A stretch of DNA of 64,000 bases from Chryseobacterium wanjuense (GTDB taxonomy: Bacteria > Bacteroidota > Bacteroidia > Flavobacteriales > Weeksellaceae): NCBI RefSeq assembly GCF_900111495.1, contig NZ_FOIU01000001.1:744001-808000 (forward strand). Direction: 5' to 3'. Numbering within the stretch: position 1 is the first letter of the stretch; each line of letters begins with the position of its first letter. The notes beneath the pieces are model-generated. The model was given only the letters and a program-made list of their open reading frames with translations. It had not been told where the DNA came from and ran no database searches. The position numbers and the translations under genes were made by a program. Of the stretch, positions 43,113 through 51,818 are shown in pieces.

Positions 43113-43270
43113 AAAAAGCCTTTTTTGATTGGTAACAAAAATAGCAAAAATTTTTATTATCTCAAATTGAGAAAATGAAAATTTAATGAAATGGTTATTA
43201 ATAACCAATATGTTATTTCATTTAGACAAAGCAGTGAGTTGTTATTCTGACAAAATATGATAAAACATCA

Positions 43271-43297
43271 TTTATTAAACTAGTTAAATGTCCAGCA
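43271..43297 (+). promoter_or_regulatory. Shared operator motif, copy upstream of dioxygenase gene
   Basis: Starts TTTATTAAACTAGTTAAATG and ends in CAGCA, with a near-palindromic core TTAAACTAGTTAAA. The same 27 bases with two mismatches occur upstream of the pirin gene at 48220-48246. In both places a -7-like box starts 14 bases after the motif (TAATTTAG at 43311 here). Confidence 0.6.
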
Positions 43298-43338
43298 TTT
43301 CAAACCGTCGTAATTTAGCATCATAAAATAAAAACAAC

Positions 43339-44271
43339 ATGGAAAATAGAATTTTAGGTTTGCATCACATTACAGCGATCGCAGACAACGCAAAAAGAAA
43401 TTTAGATTTTTATACTCAGGTTTTGGGAGTTAGACTGGTAAAGAAAACGGTGAATTTTGATGATCCGGGAACTTACCACTTTTATTTCGGAAACGAAGAA
43501 GGAACTCCGGGAACGATCTTAACATTCTTTCCGTGGGAAGGAATTGGAAAAGGCACCAACGGTTCCGGTTTAGCTACACACATCGGATATTCCGTTCCAA
43601 AAGGAAGCTTGGAATTCTGGAAAAACAGATTGCAACAATTTAATATAAATGTAGAAGAAGGGGAAATTTTCGGGGAAAAACTGATTTCATTTCAGGATCC
43701 GGATGGCTTACAATTACAGTTCATCGAATCAGCAACACCTGACAACAGAAAAGTCTGGACAACTGATGATATTAAAGATGAAAATGCTTTGAAAGGCTTC
43801 CACAATATCACATTGACATTGAGAAAAGCAGATCCGACAATCAAAGTATTGACAGATATTTTCGGGTACGATTTACAAAAACAGGAAGGTGAAAGATACC
43901 GTTTTGCAACCGATGCGATTGAAACAGCAAATCTTGTCGACATCATTGAAAATGATAAAATATCAGCAGGAAGAAATGCTGCGGGAACCAATCACCACGT
44001 TGCATTCAGGGTGAAAAATGATAATGTTTTAATGGAATTCCGTGAAAAAGTTTTATCTGCAGGATTGAATATCACTCCGAAAATCGACAGAGATTATTTC
44101 TACTCACTGTATTTCCGTGAACCGGGCGGTGTTTTATTTGAAATCGCGACCGATAACCCGGGATTCACTGTGGATGAGCCTTTGAACGAATTGGGAACAA
44201 GCTTAAAGCTTCCAAAACAACACGAAGGACTACGCGAAAAAATTGAAGAAGTTTTACCGAAATTATCATAG
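43339..44271 (+). CDS. VOC ring-cleaving dioxygenase, MhqO/MhqA-like (1)
   Basis: 310 residues, two vicinal-oxygen-chelate modules. HHITAIADNAKRNLDFYTQV opens the first with the metal His; HHVAFRV around residue 220 and FREPGGVLFEIATD close the second and supply His and Glu ligands. Related Bacillus proteins open hydroquinone and catechol rings and are induced by quinones. First gene of a group that also holds a second paralogue, a GNAT and an MhqD-like esterase. Controlled probably by the operator at 43271. Confidence 0.85.
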   Translation: MENRILGLHHITAIADNAKRNLDFYTQVLGVRLVKKTVNFDDPGTYHFYFGNEEGTPGTILTFFPWEGIGKGTNGSGLATHIGYSVPKGSLEFWKNRLQQFNINVEEGEIFGEKLISFQDPDGLQLQFIESATPDNRKVWTTDDIKDENALKGFHNITLTLRKADPTIKVLTDIFGYDLQKQEGERYRFATDAIETANLVDIIENDKISAGRNAAGTNHHVAFRVKNDNVLMEFREKVLSAGLNITPKIDRDYFYSLYFREPGGVLFEIATDNPGFTVDEPLNELGTSLKLPKQHEGLREKIEEVLPKLS

Positions 44272-44332
44272 ATCATTACTCAATTTTCAGAAAGGTCTTA
44301 CCTTTAAATTATTAATTAAAAAATCAAAAGCA

Positions 44333-44629
44333 ATGGAAACTACAAAAGTGCTCATGGGAAACGTGAGAGGTGAAATTCAACTTTTCTCAGACGATAACAA
44401 AGCAGGGAAAATGGATATCTCGGTAATCGGAAAAAAATTAACCGTTTATCATACCGAAGTGAATGAAGAATACGAAGGAAGAGGTTTTGCAAAAATTTTA
44501 CTGGAAAAACTGGTTTCCTACGCAAGAGAAAATGATTTGAAAATTCTGGCGTTGTGTCCCTATGTTCATGCCCAATTCAAACGCCATCCTGAAGAATATC
44601 AAGATGTTTGGTTGAAAGAAGAGGAATAA
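44333..44629 (+). CDS. Small GNAT-like N-acetyltransferase (YidJ/YjdJ type)
   Basis: 98 residues from the ATG at 44333; the open frame starts 90 bases earlier, inside the dioxygenase gene. The sequence LTVYHTEVNEEYEGRGFAKI followed by LLEKLVSYARENDLKILALC and PYVHAQFKRHPEEYQDVW is typical for the small acetyltransferase family with the acetyl-CoA loop EGRGFAK. Substrate unknown. It lies in the dioxygenase group and is probably co-transcribed. Confidence 0.85.
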   Translation: METTKVLMGNVRGEIQLFSDDNKAGKMDISVIGKKLTVYHTEVNEEYEGRGFAKILLEKLVSYARENDLKILALCPYVHAQFKRHPEEYQDVWLKEEE

Positions 44630-44695
44630 TTTAACTAAAAGCTTTGCGTCTTAGCGTTAAAAGTAAACAACTATCAACAACAAAAACCAAGAACT

Positions 44696-45649
44696 ATGTC
44701 ACTCATCACAGGACTTCACCACGTAACCGCCATCACAGGCGATTCACAGGAAAATATAGACTTTTACACCGGAGTTTTAGGACTTCGATTGGTAAAAAAG
44801 ACGGTAAATTTTGATTATTCCGATGTTTATCATTTTTATTTCGGGGACGAATTCGGAACTCCGGGAACGATTATGACGACTTTCCCGTATGGAAAAGGTC
44901 TGGTGAATGGGAGACACGGTAAAGGAATGCTGAATACAACAGCTTTTTCAGTGTCAATGGATGCGTTGGATTATTGGATGAACCGTTTGAATCAGTTTAA
45001 TATACCTTTTAAGCAGCCTCAGCAAAGGTTTTCCGGAGAAGTTTTTATTTACTTGGAAGATTTTGACGGATTGGGATTGGAGTTGGTTTTTAATGATAAA
45101 GACAATAGAAAAGGCTATTACAACGGATTTATTCCAAAAGATTTTGCTATCAAAGGAATTCATCATGTAGAAATCTGGCTGGATGCATATGAAAGAACAG
45201 CAGCGTTGTTGACGACTCAAATGGATCACAAACTCATTGCCGAGAGTTCAGACCGGTTCAGGTTTGCAACGGAAGATGTTCCCGGAAAATATGTGGATCT
45301 GCTTTGCACTCCGAATGCGTTGAAAGGTTTGGCGGGAAGAGGGACGGTTCACCACGTGGCTTTTGCGACCCCCAACGCAGAAACGCAGCTTGAAATGGTT
45401 GAAAAATTAAACAAACTTGGCTTGGAACATACTGAGGTGAAGGACAGAAAATATTTCACTTCCGTATATTTTAAAGAGCCGGGAGGTGTTTTGTTTGAAA
45501 TCGCCACTTCAGGCCCGGGATTCGATGTGGATGAGGAGTTTGCTTCCTTGGGTGAACAGCTAAGCCTGCCGAAACAATTTGAAGAAAAAAGAGAACATTT
45601 GGTTGAAGTTTTACCAAAAATTAATTATCCGACAGAAAAATTTAGATAA
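44696..45649 (+). CDS. VOC ring-cleaving dioxygenase, MhqO/MhqA-like (2)
   Basis: 317 residues, paralogue of the gene at 43339 (LHHVTAITGDSQENIDFYTG, LVKKTVNFDYSDVYHFYFGD). HHVEIWLD starts the second module, HHVAFATPN and FKEPGGVLFEIATSGPGFDV end it, with the same metal ligands. Having two diverged copies in one operon suggests different ring substrates. Four bases separate it from the esterase gene. Confidence 0.85.
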   Translation: MSLITGLHHVTAITGDSQENIDFYTGVLGLRLVKKTVNFDYSDVYHFYFGDEFGTPGTIMTTFPYGKGLVNGRHGKGMLNTTAFSVSMDALDYWMNRLNQFNIPFKQPQQRFSGEVFIYLEDFDGLGLELVFNDKDNRKGYYNGFIPKDFAIKGIHHVEIWLDAYERTAALLTTQMDHKLIAESSDRFRFATEDVPGKYVDLLCTPNALKGLAGRGTVHHVAFATPNAETQLEMVEKLNKLGLEHTEVKDRKYFTSVYFKEPGGVLFEIATSGPGFDVDEEFASLGEQLSLPKQFEEKREHLVEVLPKINYPTEKFR

Positions 45650-45653
45650 AATA

Positions 45654-46274
45654 ATGAGTCATACTTTAGATATAAAAACAGGAGGGAAATCATTGAATGA
45701 AGCTGAAAAAGTGTTAATCATGATTCACGGAAGAGGAGGAAGTGCACAGGATATTGTAAGCTTATCACAGCATTTGAATGTGAAAGATTATGCCTTATTA
45801 GCTCCTCAGGCGACCAACGGAACCTGGTATCCTTTTTCGTTCATGGCTCCGGTTGAGCAAAACGAACCGTGGCTGTCATCTGCTGTTGAAACGGTTGAAA
45901 AAACAGTTCAAACCGCTTTGGATGCAGGAATTAAATCCGAAAATATTTACTTTTTCGGATTTTCGCAGGGGGCTTGTCTTACGTTGGAATTTTTAGCAAG
46001 AAATGCTCAGAAGTTCGGTGGAGCAGCAGCGATTATCGGTGGAGTTATCGGTGAAAAAATCGATCGTGAAAATTATAAAGGTGATTTTGCCCAGACTCCG
46101 ATTTTCCTGGGAACAAGCAATCCGGATTTTCATGTTCCGGTGGAAAGAGTGTATGCAACGGCCAATATTTTAAAGGAAATGAATGCTGATGTAACGGAAA
46201 AGGTTTACGCAAATTTCGGACATTCTATCAATCAAGAGGAAATTGAATGGGCGAATGCTTTGATTTTTAAATAA
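45654..46274 (+). CDS. Phospholipase/carboxylesterase, MhqD-like alpha/beta hydrolase
   Basis: 206 residues from the ATG at 45654; an upstream in-frame start at 45579 would lie in the dioxygenase gene. IMIHGRGGSAQDI is the oxyanion region, GFSQGACLTLEF the nucleophile elbow (Ser in GFSQG), and the catalytic His is probably in NFGHSINQEE. In Bacillus, mhqE (dioxygenase) and mhqD (esterase) form one quinone-inducible operon; the same pairing here supports that reading. Confidence 0.87.
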   Translation: MSHTLDIKTGGKSLNEAEKVLIMIHGRGGSAQDIVSLSQHLNVKDYALLAPQATNGTWYPFSFMAPVEQNEPWLSSAVETVEKTVQTALDAGIKSENIYFFGFSQGACLTLEFLARNAQKFGGAAAIIGGVIGEKIDRENYKGDFAQTPIFLGTSNPDFHVPVERVYATANILKEMNADVTEKVYANFGHSINQEEIEWANALIFK

Positions 46275-46324
46275 TTTAAATACAAATCGACACGAATATT
46301 TTCACAAATAACACAATATTGGAT

Positions 46325-46389
46325 TCAATAGGAACGGGCTTTAGCCTGTTTAAACAAATAAAATAAATCAATTGGCTTTAGCCAAAACA
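46325..46389. repeat. GGCTTTAGCC repeat family, copy 1
   Basis: TCAATAGGAACGGGCTTTAG followed by CCTGTT, an AT-rich spacer, then GGCTTTAGCCAAAAC. The same layout is found at 51666 and 62454. This copy has lost perfect pairing of its first hairpin and ends 5 bases before the next ATG. Confidence 0.7.
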
Positions 46390-46394
46390 AAAAA

Positions 46395-46742
46395 ATGAAA
46401 ATAACAAGAATCTTCAGTGACGAAAAAGGCGAATCTCATTTTGAAGATGTAGAAATTCCTTTACTTGATCAGGGTGAAATCGGTTTTCTGTCAGAAGGCA
46501 TTGATGTCAAAAAACTGCAGTTCAGAAAGGTTTCCGCAGATTATGATTATGACTTTCATCACGCTCCCCAAAAACAGTATATTATATTGCTGGACGGCGG
46601 CGTGGAAATAGAAACTTCGCTTGGTGAGATCAGACAGTTTCAGACCGGAGAAATTCTTTTGGTTGAAGATATTTCGGGAAAAGGTCATAAAACGAAGAAC
46701 TTAGAAAAGCGGGAGAGAATGTCTTTGTTTATTCATGTTTAA
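46395..46742 (+). CDS. Small cupin-like protein
   Basis: 115 residues. A single-domain cupin is suggested by YDFHHAPQKQYIILLDGGVE followed by GEIRQFQTGEILLVEDISGK and GHKTK, the two metal-type motifs, though the second has only one His. No signal peptide. It follows the quinone-defence-like genes at 120 bases with an intervening repeat; role unknown. Confidence 0.75.
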   Translation: MKITRIFSDEKGESHFEDVEIPLLDQGEIGFLSEGIDVKKLQFRKVSADYDYDFHHAPQKQYIILLDGGVEIETSLGEIRQFQTGEILLVEDISGKGHKTKNLEKRERMSLFIHV

Positions 46743-46834
46743 ATTAATTTTAATGAATTTATTAAAGAAAAGATTGCTTCGTCATTTCTGAGCCATGCTC
46801 AAAGATTTATAGTGTTCACAATGACAAAGCCTTA

Positions 46835-46915
46835 GCTGAGCGAAACGCCTTTGCGAACGAAAAATAAGCAGAAAGAATTAACAAAAAACCTAGCGTCTTC
46901 GCGTTAAAACCAAAA
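46835..46915. repeat. Dispersed intergenic repeat, copy B
   Basis: GCTGAGCGAAACGCCTTTG then CGAACGAAAAATA and, after about 20 bases, GCGTCTTCGCGTTAAAA. It resembles the copy at 34536. A partial end (GCGTCTTAGCGTTAAAA) is also present near 44645-44661. Confidence 0.6.
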
Positions 46916-46946
46916 ACCAGCAACAACCAACCAACAACAAAAACCT

Positions 46947-47258
46947 ATGAAAACACTAAACTTTCTCGTCATCGGAAAAAATCAGGAAATTCTTGATGTA
47001 TTAAAAAGGATCATCGAAAATAATGAAGGCTGGAAGGCAGAAATTCAGAGCGATGAAAATTTCTGCTATGAATATATCAAAGAAAAACAGGTAGATATCG
47101 TGCTGTTGAGTTCCGGATTGGAAGAACAATTTGAAAAAGATATTAAAGTTTTTTGTGAAAATTTAGACAAAGAAGTGAAGGTTATTGACCATTACGGAGG
47201 AGGAAGTGGACTGCTAAAGAATGAAGTTTACGCACTTTTTCCTAATTTGCAGTCATAA
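46947..47258 (+). CDS. Small receiver-like protein without phospho-acceptor
   Basis: 103 residues. The pattern LNFLVIGKNQEILDVLKRII and VDIVLLSSGLEEQFEKDIKV resembles a CheY-like receiver fold, but the acidic pocket is missing (VIGKN) and the usual Asp after strand 3 is replaced (LLSSG). A C-terminal GGGSGLLKNEVYALF resembles a Bacteroidota response-regulator-like end. It may be a degenerate regulator or a partner of the Crp/Fnr protein encoded 10 bases downstream. Function unknown. Confidence 0.7.
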   Translation: MKTLNFLVIGKNQEILDVLKRIIENNEGWKAEIQSDENFCYEYIKEKQVDIVLLSSGLEEQFEKDIKVFCENLDKEVKVIDHYGGGSGLLKNEVYALFPNLQS

Positions 47259-47268
47259 ACTGCAATTT

Positions 47269-47853
47269 ATGTCTGAAAACATCATCGAAAACGTAACACG
47301 ATTCATCAACCTTAGCGAAAACGAAGAAAAATTTTTCACGGATTTATTGACGCTACAGACTTTTCCCAAGAAAACTGTCTTGTTGAGGGAAGGAGAAATC
47401 TGCCAGTTTGAGGGATACATCCAAAAAGGTTGTGTAAGAGTCTATTACCTTGATGATAACGGTTTTGAAGTAACTATTTTATTTGCCATTGAAGATTGGT
47501 GGATCAGCGATATTGCTTCATTTCAGGAACAAAAACCTTCACGATTATACATCGAAACTTTGGAAGATTCGGAAATTTATATGCTGAATCCTACAACGAA
47601 AGAAAAATTATTAACCGAAATTCCAAAATTCGAAAGAGTTTTCAGAATGTTGGTACAGAGAAATCTTTCAACCTTACAAAGCCGTTTGGTGAATACCATT
47701 TCAAAAAGCGCATCCGACCGATATTTGGAGTTTATCAAAGTTTATCCATCCATTCCGCAAAGGGTTGCGCAATATTACATTGCTTCTTATCTCGGAGTTT
47801 CTAAGGAATTTGTAAGTACAATCAGAAAACGTCTGGCTTCGAAGGAGAAATAG
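47269..47853 (+). CDS. Crp/Fnr family transcriptional regulator
   Basis: 194 residues from the ATG at 47269; the open frame starts at 47221 within the previous gene. An N-terminal cyclic-nucleotide-binding-like barrel (LREGEICQFEGYIQKGCVRV, WWISDIASFQEQKPSRLYIE) is followed by a helical linker and a helix-turn-helix near the end (VAQYYIASYLGVSKEFVSTI). No Fe-S cysteine cluster is seen, and the cAMP-binding residues are not conserved, as usual in Bacteroidota members. It may control nearby oxidative-stress-type genes. Confidence 0.88.
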   Translation: MSENIIENVTRFINLSENEEKFFTDLLTLQTFPKKTVLLREGEICQFEGYIQKGCVRVYYLDDNGFEVTILFAIEDWWISDIASFQEQKPSRLYIETLEDSEIYMLNPTTKEKLLTEIPKFERVFRMLVQRNLSTLQSRLVNTISKSASDRYLEFIKVYPSIPQRVAQYYIASYLGVSKEFVSTIRKRLASKEK

Positions 47854-47881
47854 TTTTTTCTACCATTAAAATATATGCAAA

Positions 47882-48004
47882 ATTCCCCTCCATTGGAGGG
47901 GTGGCGAAAATTCAAAGAATTTTTGACGGGGTGGTTTAAGCATACATATTAAACTACCCCGTCTTTTTGTTTCACAAAAATCCACCCTTTCATTGAAGGG
48001 GAAT
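47882..48004. repeat. Imperfect 123-bp inverted repeat with CCCCTCC hairpin
   Basis: The left end ATTCCCCTCCATTGGAGGGG and inner GACGGGGTGGTTTAA are mirrored by TTAAACTACCCCGTC and CATTGAAGGGGAAT on the right. A partial (left-half) copy lies at 62366-62424. There is no ORF inside; it looks like a non-autonomous mobile or REP-type element. Confidence 0.6.
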
Positions 48005-48219
48005 CTCACACTGCAAACCGACCTGGGAAAATGGAGCGTTAAGAAAATTCTACTGTTCGAAGCGCGAGACAAATGTTAAATTGAAACACTAACGTTGAAT
48101 TCGCGCAAGTTTGGGAATTTTAGGAATAAATTTAAATTTTTAGCGGAAGTTTCCAAGTCCTGAACTTTTGGTTCTTCTGTTTCAAGACAAAAGGACTTAA
48201 TTATTTAATAAAAATTAAA

Positions 48220-48246
48220 TTTATTAAACTAGTTAAATGCACAGCA
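48220..48246 (+). promoter_or_regulatory. Shared operator motif, copy upstream of pirin gene
   Basis: Matches the motif at 43271-43297 at 25 of 27 positions. A -7-like GAAATTTG begins at 48260, at the same 14-base distance as in the other copy. Confidence 0.6.
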
Positions 48247-48298
48247 ATTCCAATCTTCCGAAATTTGTCCTATCAAAACGAATAAATTACGAATACAT

Positions 48299-49174
48299 AT
48301 GGACCGAAAAGATTTTTTAAAGAAAGGATTACTGGGAACCGGAATGTTTGTAGCATCAGCTTCACTAGGCAACGCCATGAAAAATGAGATCGACGAAATC
48401 GAACCGTTGGAACCGATCGGATACAATCACTTACCCAATCCCGATTCGAAAATTAAAGACAATTCTGTGATTCACAAAGCGGATTCCAGAGGAAAGGCGG
48501 ATCATGGATGGTTGGTGAGCAATCATACGTTCAGTTTTGCAAATTATTACAATCCCGAAAGAATGCATTTCGGTGTGTTGAGGGTTTTAAATGATGATAA
48601 GGTTGATGCAGGAAGAGGCTTCGGAACGCACCCTCACGACAATATGGAAATCATCAGTATTCCGTTGGAAGGTGATCTGGAACACAAGGACAGCATGGGA
48701 AATTCAGCCATTATCAAAAGTGGAGATATTCAGGTAATGAGTGCCGGAACAGGAATCATGCACAGTGAATTTAATAAAAATCAAGATCAGTTGGTAAAAT
48801 TCCTTCAAATCTGGGTCTATCCGAACAAAAGAAATGTCACTCCAAGATATGATCAGATCACACTTGACAAAACGAAAAGCAAAAATAAATTTCAGCAAAT
48901 CCTTTCTCCAAATGCCAATGACGAAGGTGTGTGGATTCACCAGGATGCCTGGTTTCACTTAGGAAATTTTGAAAATAATATTGAAACCAATTACCACATC
49001 AGGAAAAAAGGAAATGGAGTCTATGCTTTTATCATTAAAGGAAGCGCCGAAATTGAAGGTCAGAAGCTGGAAGAAAGAGATGGTTTTGGGGTTTGGGATA
49101 TTTCAGATATACAAATTAAAACAACATCAGAAAACACGGAAATCCTTTTAATGGATGTTCCCATGACGATGTAA
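48299..49174 (+). CDS. Pirin family protein with Tat-like leader
   Basis: 291 residues. The pirin metal site is visible in the N-terminal cupin as FGTHPHDNMEIISIPLEGDL followed by GDIQVMSAGTGIMHSEFN (two His, His, Glu). It opens with MDRKDFLKKGLLGTGMFVAS, similar to Tat or twin-Lys leaders of exported cofactor proteins but with RK instead of RR. Pirins often act as quercetinase-like dioxygenases or redox sensors and are induced by electrophiles. The shared operator links it to the VOC dioxygenase operon at 43.3 kb. Confidence 0.88.
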   Translation: MDRKDFLKKGLLGTGMFVASASLGNAMKNEIDEIEPLEPIGYNHLPNPDSKIKDNSVIHKADSRGKADHGWLVSNHTFSFANYYNPERMHFGVLRVLNDDKVDAGRGFGTHPHDNMEIISIPLEGDLEHKDSMGNSAIIKSGDIQVMSAGTGIMHSEFNKNQDQLVKFLQIWVYPNKRNVTPRYDQITLDKTKSKNKFQQILSPNANDEGVWIHQDAWFHLGNFENNIETNYHIRKKGNGVYAFIIKGSAEIEGQKLEERDGFGVWDISDIQIKTTSENTEILLMDVPMTM

Positions 49175-49216
49175 TAAATTATATTAATGAACCTTGTTTC
49201 ATAATTATTGTTGGTG

Positions 49217-49244
49217 AGCTCCCTTTTTTTAAGGGGGCTTTTTT
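49217..49244 (+). terminator. Terminator after the pirin gene
   Basis: AGCTCCCTT (49217-49225) pairs with AAGGGGGCT (49231-49239) with one G-U pair, followed by T-run. Confidence 0.85.
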
Positions 49245-49391
49245 ATTTTTAAAACAGATAAAATTTAATAGTTTAAAAATTAATTTTCATAACATCCAAA
49301 CTATCAACCATCAACTGACAACTCTCAACTAAATTAGCAAAATCCAAAAAAAATCCCGATTTTTGCTCCCCTTTCAATAATTCCGAAATTC

Positions 49392-51515
49392 ATGAAACTT
49401 TGTATTGCCGAAAAACCCAGTGTTGCCAGAGATATCGCCAAAGTATTGGGCGCGACCACGCCTAAACAAGGCTATATGGAAGGAAACGGCTATTGCGTGA
49501 CATGGACGTTCGGACATCTTTGTACCCTCAAAGAACCTCACGATTACGGACCGCAGTACAAATCCTGGAATCTGTTTCTGCTGCCCATTATTCCAAATAA
49601 TTTCGGGATCAAATTAATTCCCAACAAAGGCGTTGAAAATCAATTTAAAGTCATTGAAAGATTGGTCGGAGAATGCGATGAGGTTATCAACTGCGGGGAT
49701 GCCGGTCAGGAGGGAGAACTGATTCAAAGATGGGTCTTGCAGAAGGCAAAATGCACCAAGCCGATTCAGCGTTTGTGGATTTCTTCCCTTACCGAAGAGG
49801 CAATTAAAGAAGGTTTTGCCAGTTTAAAACCTGCCGAAGATTACAAAAATCTCTATCTCGCAGGAAATGCAAGAGCGATCGGCGACTGGTTATTGGGTAT
49901 CAATGCGACAAGGCTTTTTACAAAGAAATTTGGTGGAAATAAAGCGGTTCTTTCGATCGGAAGAGTGCAGACTCCGACATTGGCAATGCTGGTTCAGCGT
50001 CAGAAGGAGATTGATGCTTTTACGGTGGAAGAATATTGGGAACTGAAAACCAAATACCGTGACGTCATTTTCAATGCTGCGATTGACCGTTTAAAAACAT
50101 TAGACCGCGCAGAAAAAGGCCTGGAATATCTAAAGGAAAACCTTTTTGAAATTGTTTCTTTCGAAATTAAAGAAGGTAAAGAAAAGAATCCGAGATTATT
50201 TGATTTGACCGGACTTCAGGTGGAAGCCAACAAAAAATACGGTTACTCAGCGGAAAATACATTAAATTATATTCAAAGTCTTTACGAGAAAAAGCATGTG
50301 ACATATCCGCGTGTTGATACGACTTATTTATCGGAAAGTTTGTATCCTAAAATTGAAGGAATTCTCAGAAAAATGACATTCTATCAGGATTTGGTGACAC
50401 CATTGCTGCAGGAACCGATTCCTAAGTCGAAAGCGGTTTTTGATGATACGAAAGTTACGGATCACCACGCTATTATCCCGACCGAAGTTCCGCCTTCTCA
50501 GAATCTGAGCAGGGAAGAAAAACTGATTTATGATTTGATTGCAAAACGTTTTATCTCTGTTTTCTATCCTGAATGTAAAATTTCAAACACGTTGGTTGAG
50601 GCTAAAGTCGGCACGATTCCTTTTAAAACAAGTGGAAAGCAGATTCTGGAACCGGGATGGAGAGCAGTTTATGCCAAAGAACCGAAAGAAGAATCTACCG
50701 ATAAAGAAAAAGATAAGGAAGAGGAACAAACGATTCCTGAATTCACGGTCGGGGAAACCGGTCCTCACGATCCGATGATTCATCAGGGAAAAACTTCACC
50801 GCCAAAACCTTACACGGAAGCAACGCTTCTGAGAGCCATGGAAACCGCCGGAAAACAGGTGGAAGATGAAGAGCTTCGGGAATTATTAAAAAATAACGGA
50901 ATCGGAAGACCTTCGACCCGCGCCAATATTATCGAAACGCTTTTCAAACGAAAATATATCGAGAAGAAAAGAAAAAATTTGATCGCCACCCAAACCGGAA
51001 TTCAATTAATCGACACCATTGAAGACGAATTGCTGAAAAGCCCGGAACTGACAGGAGAATGGGAATCAAAACTTCGCAGAATTGAAAAAGGTGAATATGA
51101 AGCCAACCAGTTTAAGGAAGAATTGATCCAAATGGTGACCGAACTGACCAATAAAGTAGTCTACGGAAAAGGAAAAGTCATTACATTGGAAGAAGAAAAA
51201 ACTGAAACTAAAGAAAAGAAAAAGCGCGAACCTGCTCCTAAAAAAGAACTTCAGTCGTGGGAAGAAACCCAATGCCCAAAATGTAAAGAGCATCATTTAA
51301 TGAAAGGTAAAACCGCTGTCGGATGTTCAGATTTTAAAAATTGTGGCTTTAAAGTAACTTTCGAAATTTTCGGTAAAAAAATATCGGATAAACAGTTGAT
51401 GGATTTGGTGTTGAAGGGAAAAACTTCAAAATTAAAAGGCTTTACCACACATCCGGAAAGTCTAGCGGAAGGTGTGCTGGCTTTGGATGAAAATTTTCAG
51501 ATTGTATTGAGTTAA
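49392..51515 (+). CDS. topB: DNA topoisomerase III
   Basis: 707 residues. The TOPRIM domain begins LCIAEKPSVARDIAKVLG and contains NCGDAGQEGELIQRW; the active-site Tyr is in HVTYPRVDTTYLSE. SIGRVQTPTLAMLVQRQKEI and GIGRPSTRANIIETLF are further family blocks. A charged Lys/Glu insertion (EESTDKEKDKEEEQ) lies before LRAMETAGKQ. The C-terminus has a four-Cys zinc-ribbon-like CPKCKEHHLMKGKTAVGCSD followed by a topo-C-like end. It decatenates single strands during replication and recombination. Length is normal for Bacteroidota TopB. No mobile-element context is seen, so it is probably the chromosomal enzyme. Confidence 0.95.
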   Translation: MKLCIAEKPSVARDIAKVLGATTPKQGYMEGNGYCVTWTFGHLCTLKEPHDYGPQYKSWNLFLLPIIPNNFGIKLIPNKGVENQFKVIERLVGECDEVINCGDAGQEGELIQRWVLQKAKCTKPIQRLWISSLTEEAIKEGFASLKPAEDYKNLYLAGNARAIGDWLLGINATRLFTKKFGGNKAVLSIGRVQTPTLAMLVQRQKEIDAFTVEEYWELKTKYRDVIFNAAIDRLKTLDRAEKGLEYLKENLFEIVSFEIKEGKEKNPRLFDLTGLQVEANKKYGYSAENTLNYIQSLYEKKHVTYPRVDTTYLSESLYPKIEGILRKMTFYQDLVTPLLQEPIPKSKAVFDDTKVTDHHAIIPTEVPPSQNLSREEKLIYDLIAKRFISVFYPECKISNTLVEAKVGTIPFKTSGKQILEPGWRAVYAKEPKEESTDKEKDKEEEQTIPEFTVGETGPHDPMIHQGKTSPPKPYTEATLLRAMETAGKQVEDEELRELLKNNGIGRPSTRANIIETLFKRKYIEKKRKNLIATQTGIQLIDTIEDELLKSPELTGEWESKLRRIEKGEYEANQFKEELIQMVTELTNKVVYGKGKVITLEEEKTETKEKKKREPAPKKELQSWEETQCPKCKEHHLMKGKTAVGCSDFKNCGFKVTFEIFGKKISDKQLMDLVLKGKTSKLKGFTTHPESLAEGVLALDENFQIVLS

Positions 51516-51522
51516 TTATAAA

Positions 51523-51624
51523 CTTAACGCTTCGACTCCGCTCAGCGTGACATCGCTACAAATTAACCGTTAATAAAACAGTTAGTATTAGAAGTGTCAC
51601 GCTGAGCGGAGTCGAAGCGTTAAG
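51523..51624. repeat. Perfect 30-bp inverted repeat pair (REP/BIME-like)
   Basis: The 30 bases at 51523-51552 (start CTTAACGCTTCGACTCCGCT) are mirrored exactly at 51595-51624 (start TGTCACGCTGAGCGGAGTCG) around a 42-base spacer. It starts 8 bases after the topB stop. Single related copies are at 60179-60203 and 63179-63203. Confidence 0.8.
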
Positions 51625-51665
51625 CAGTAAACCTTACAAAAATATTATCCAAACAAATTAAAACA

Positions 51666-51729
51666 TCAATAGGAGCGGGCTTTAGCCCGCTTAATCTTTT
51701 TAAACCCTCCAAAGGCTTTAGCCAAAACA
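51666..51729. repeat. GGCTTTAGCC repeat family, copy 2
   Basis: Contains the hairpin AGCGGGCTTTAGCCCGCT, an AT-rich spacer with CCCTCCAAA, and GGCTTTAGCCAAAAC at the end. Confidence 0.75.
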
Positions 51730-51818
51730 TAATAACAAAATCATTAAACTACACATTTGTTCCATTCGTGAAAAATATTTGTGTAATTTGTGTTTAAATT
51801 TACATTCAAAATAAAATA

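Larger units (their letters stand above)
47854..48298. other. Intergenic region before the pirin gene
   Basis: 445 bases containing the 123-bp inverted repeat (47882-48004) and, near its right end, the operator motif at 48220-48246. The middle (48005-48219) shows no coding character. Confidence 0.5.
51516..51818. other. Intergenic region between topB and thioesterase
   Basis: 303 bases occupied mostly by two repeat elements (51523-51624 and 51666-51729); the remaining 90 bases before the thioesterase ATG are AT-rich with no clear promoter box. Confidence 0.5.

Noticed and set aside
49392..51515. Topoisomerase III as marker of an integrative conjugative element
   Set aside because: No relaxase, tra or integrase genes are present in the window; TopB here has ordinary chromosomal neighbours.
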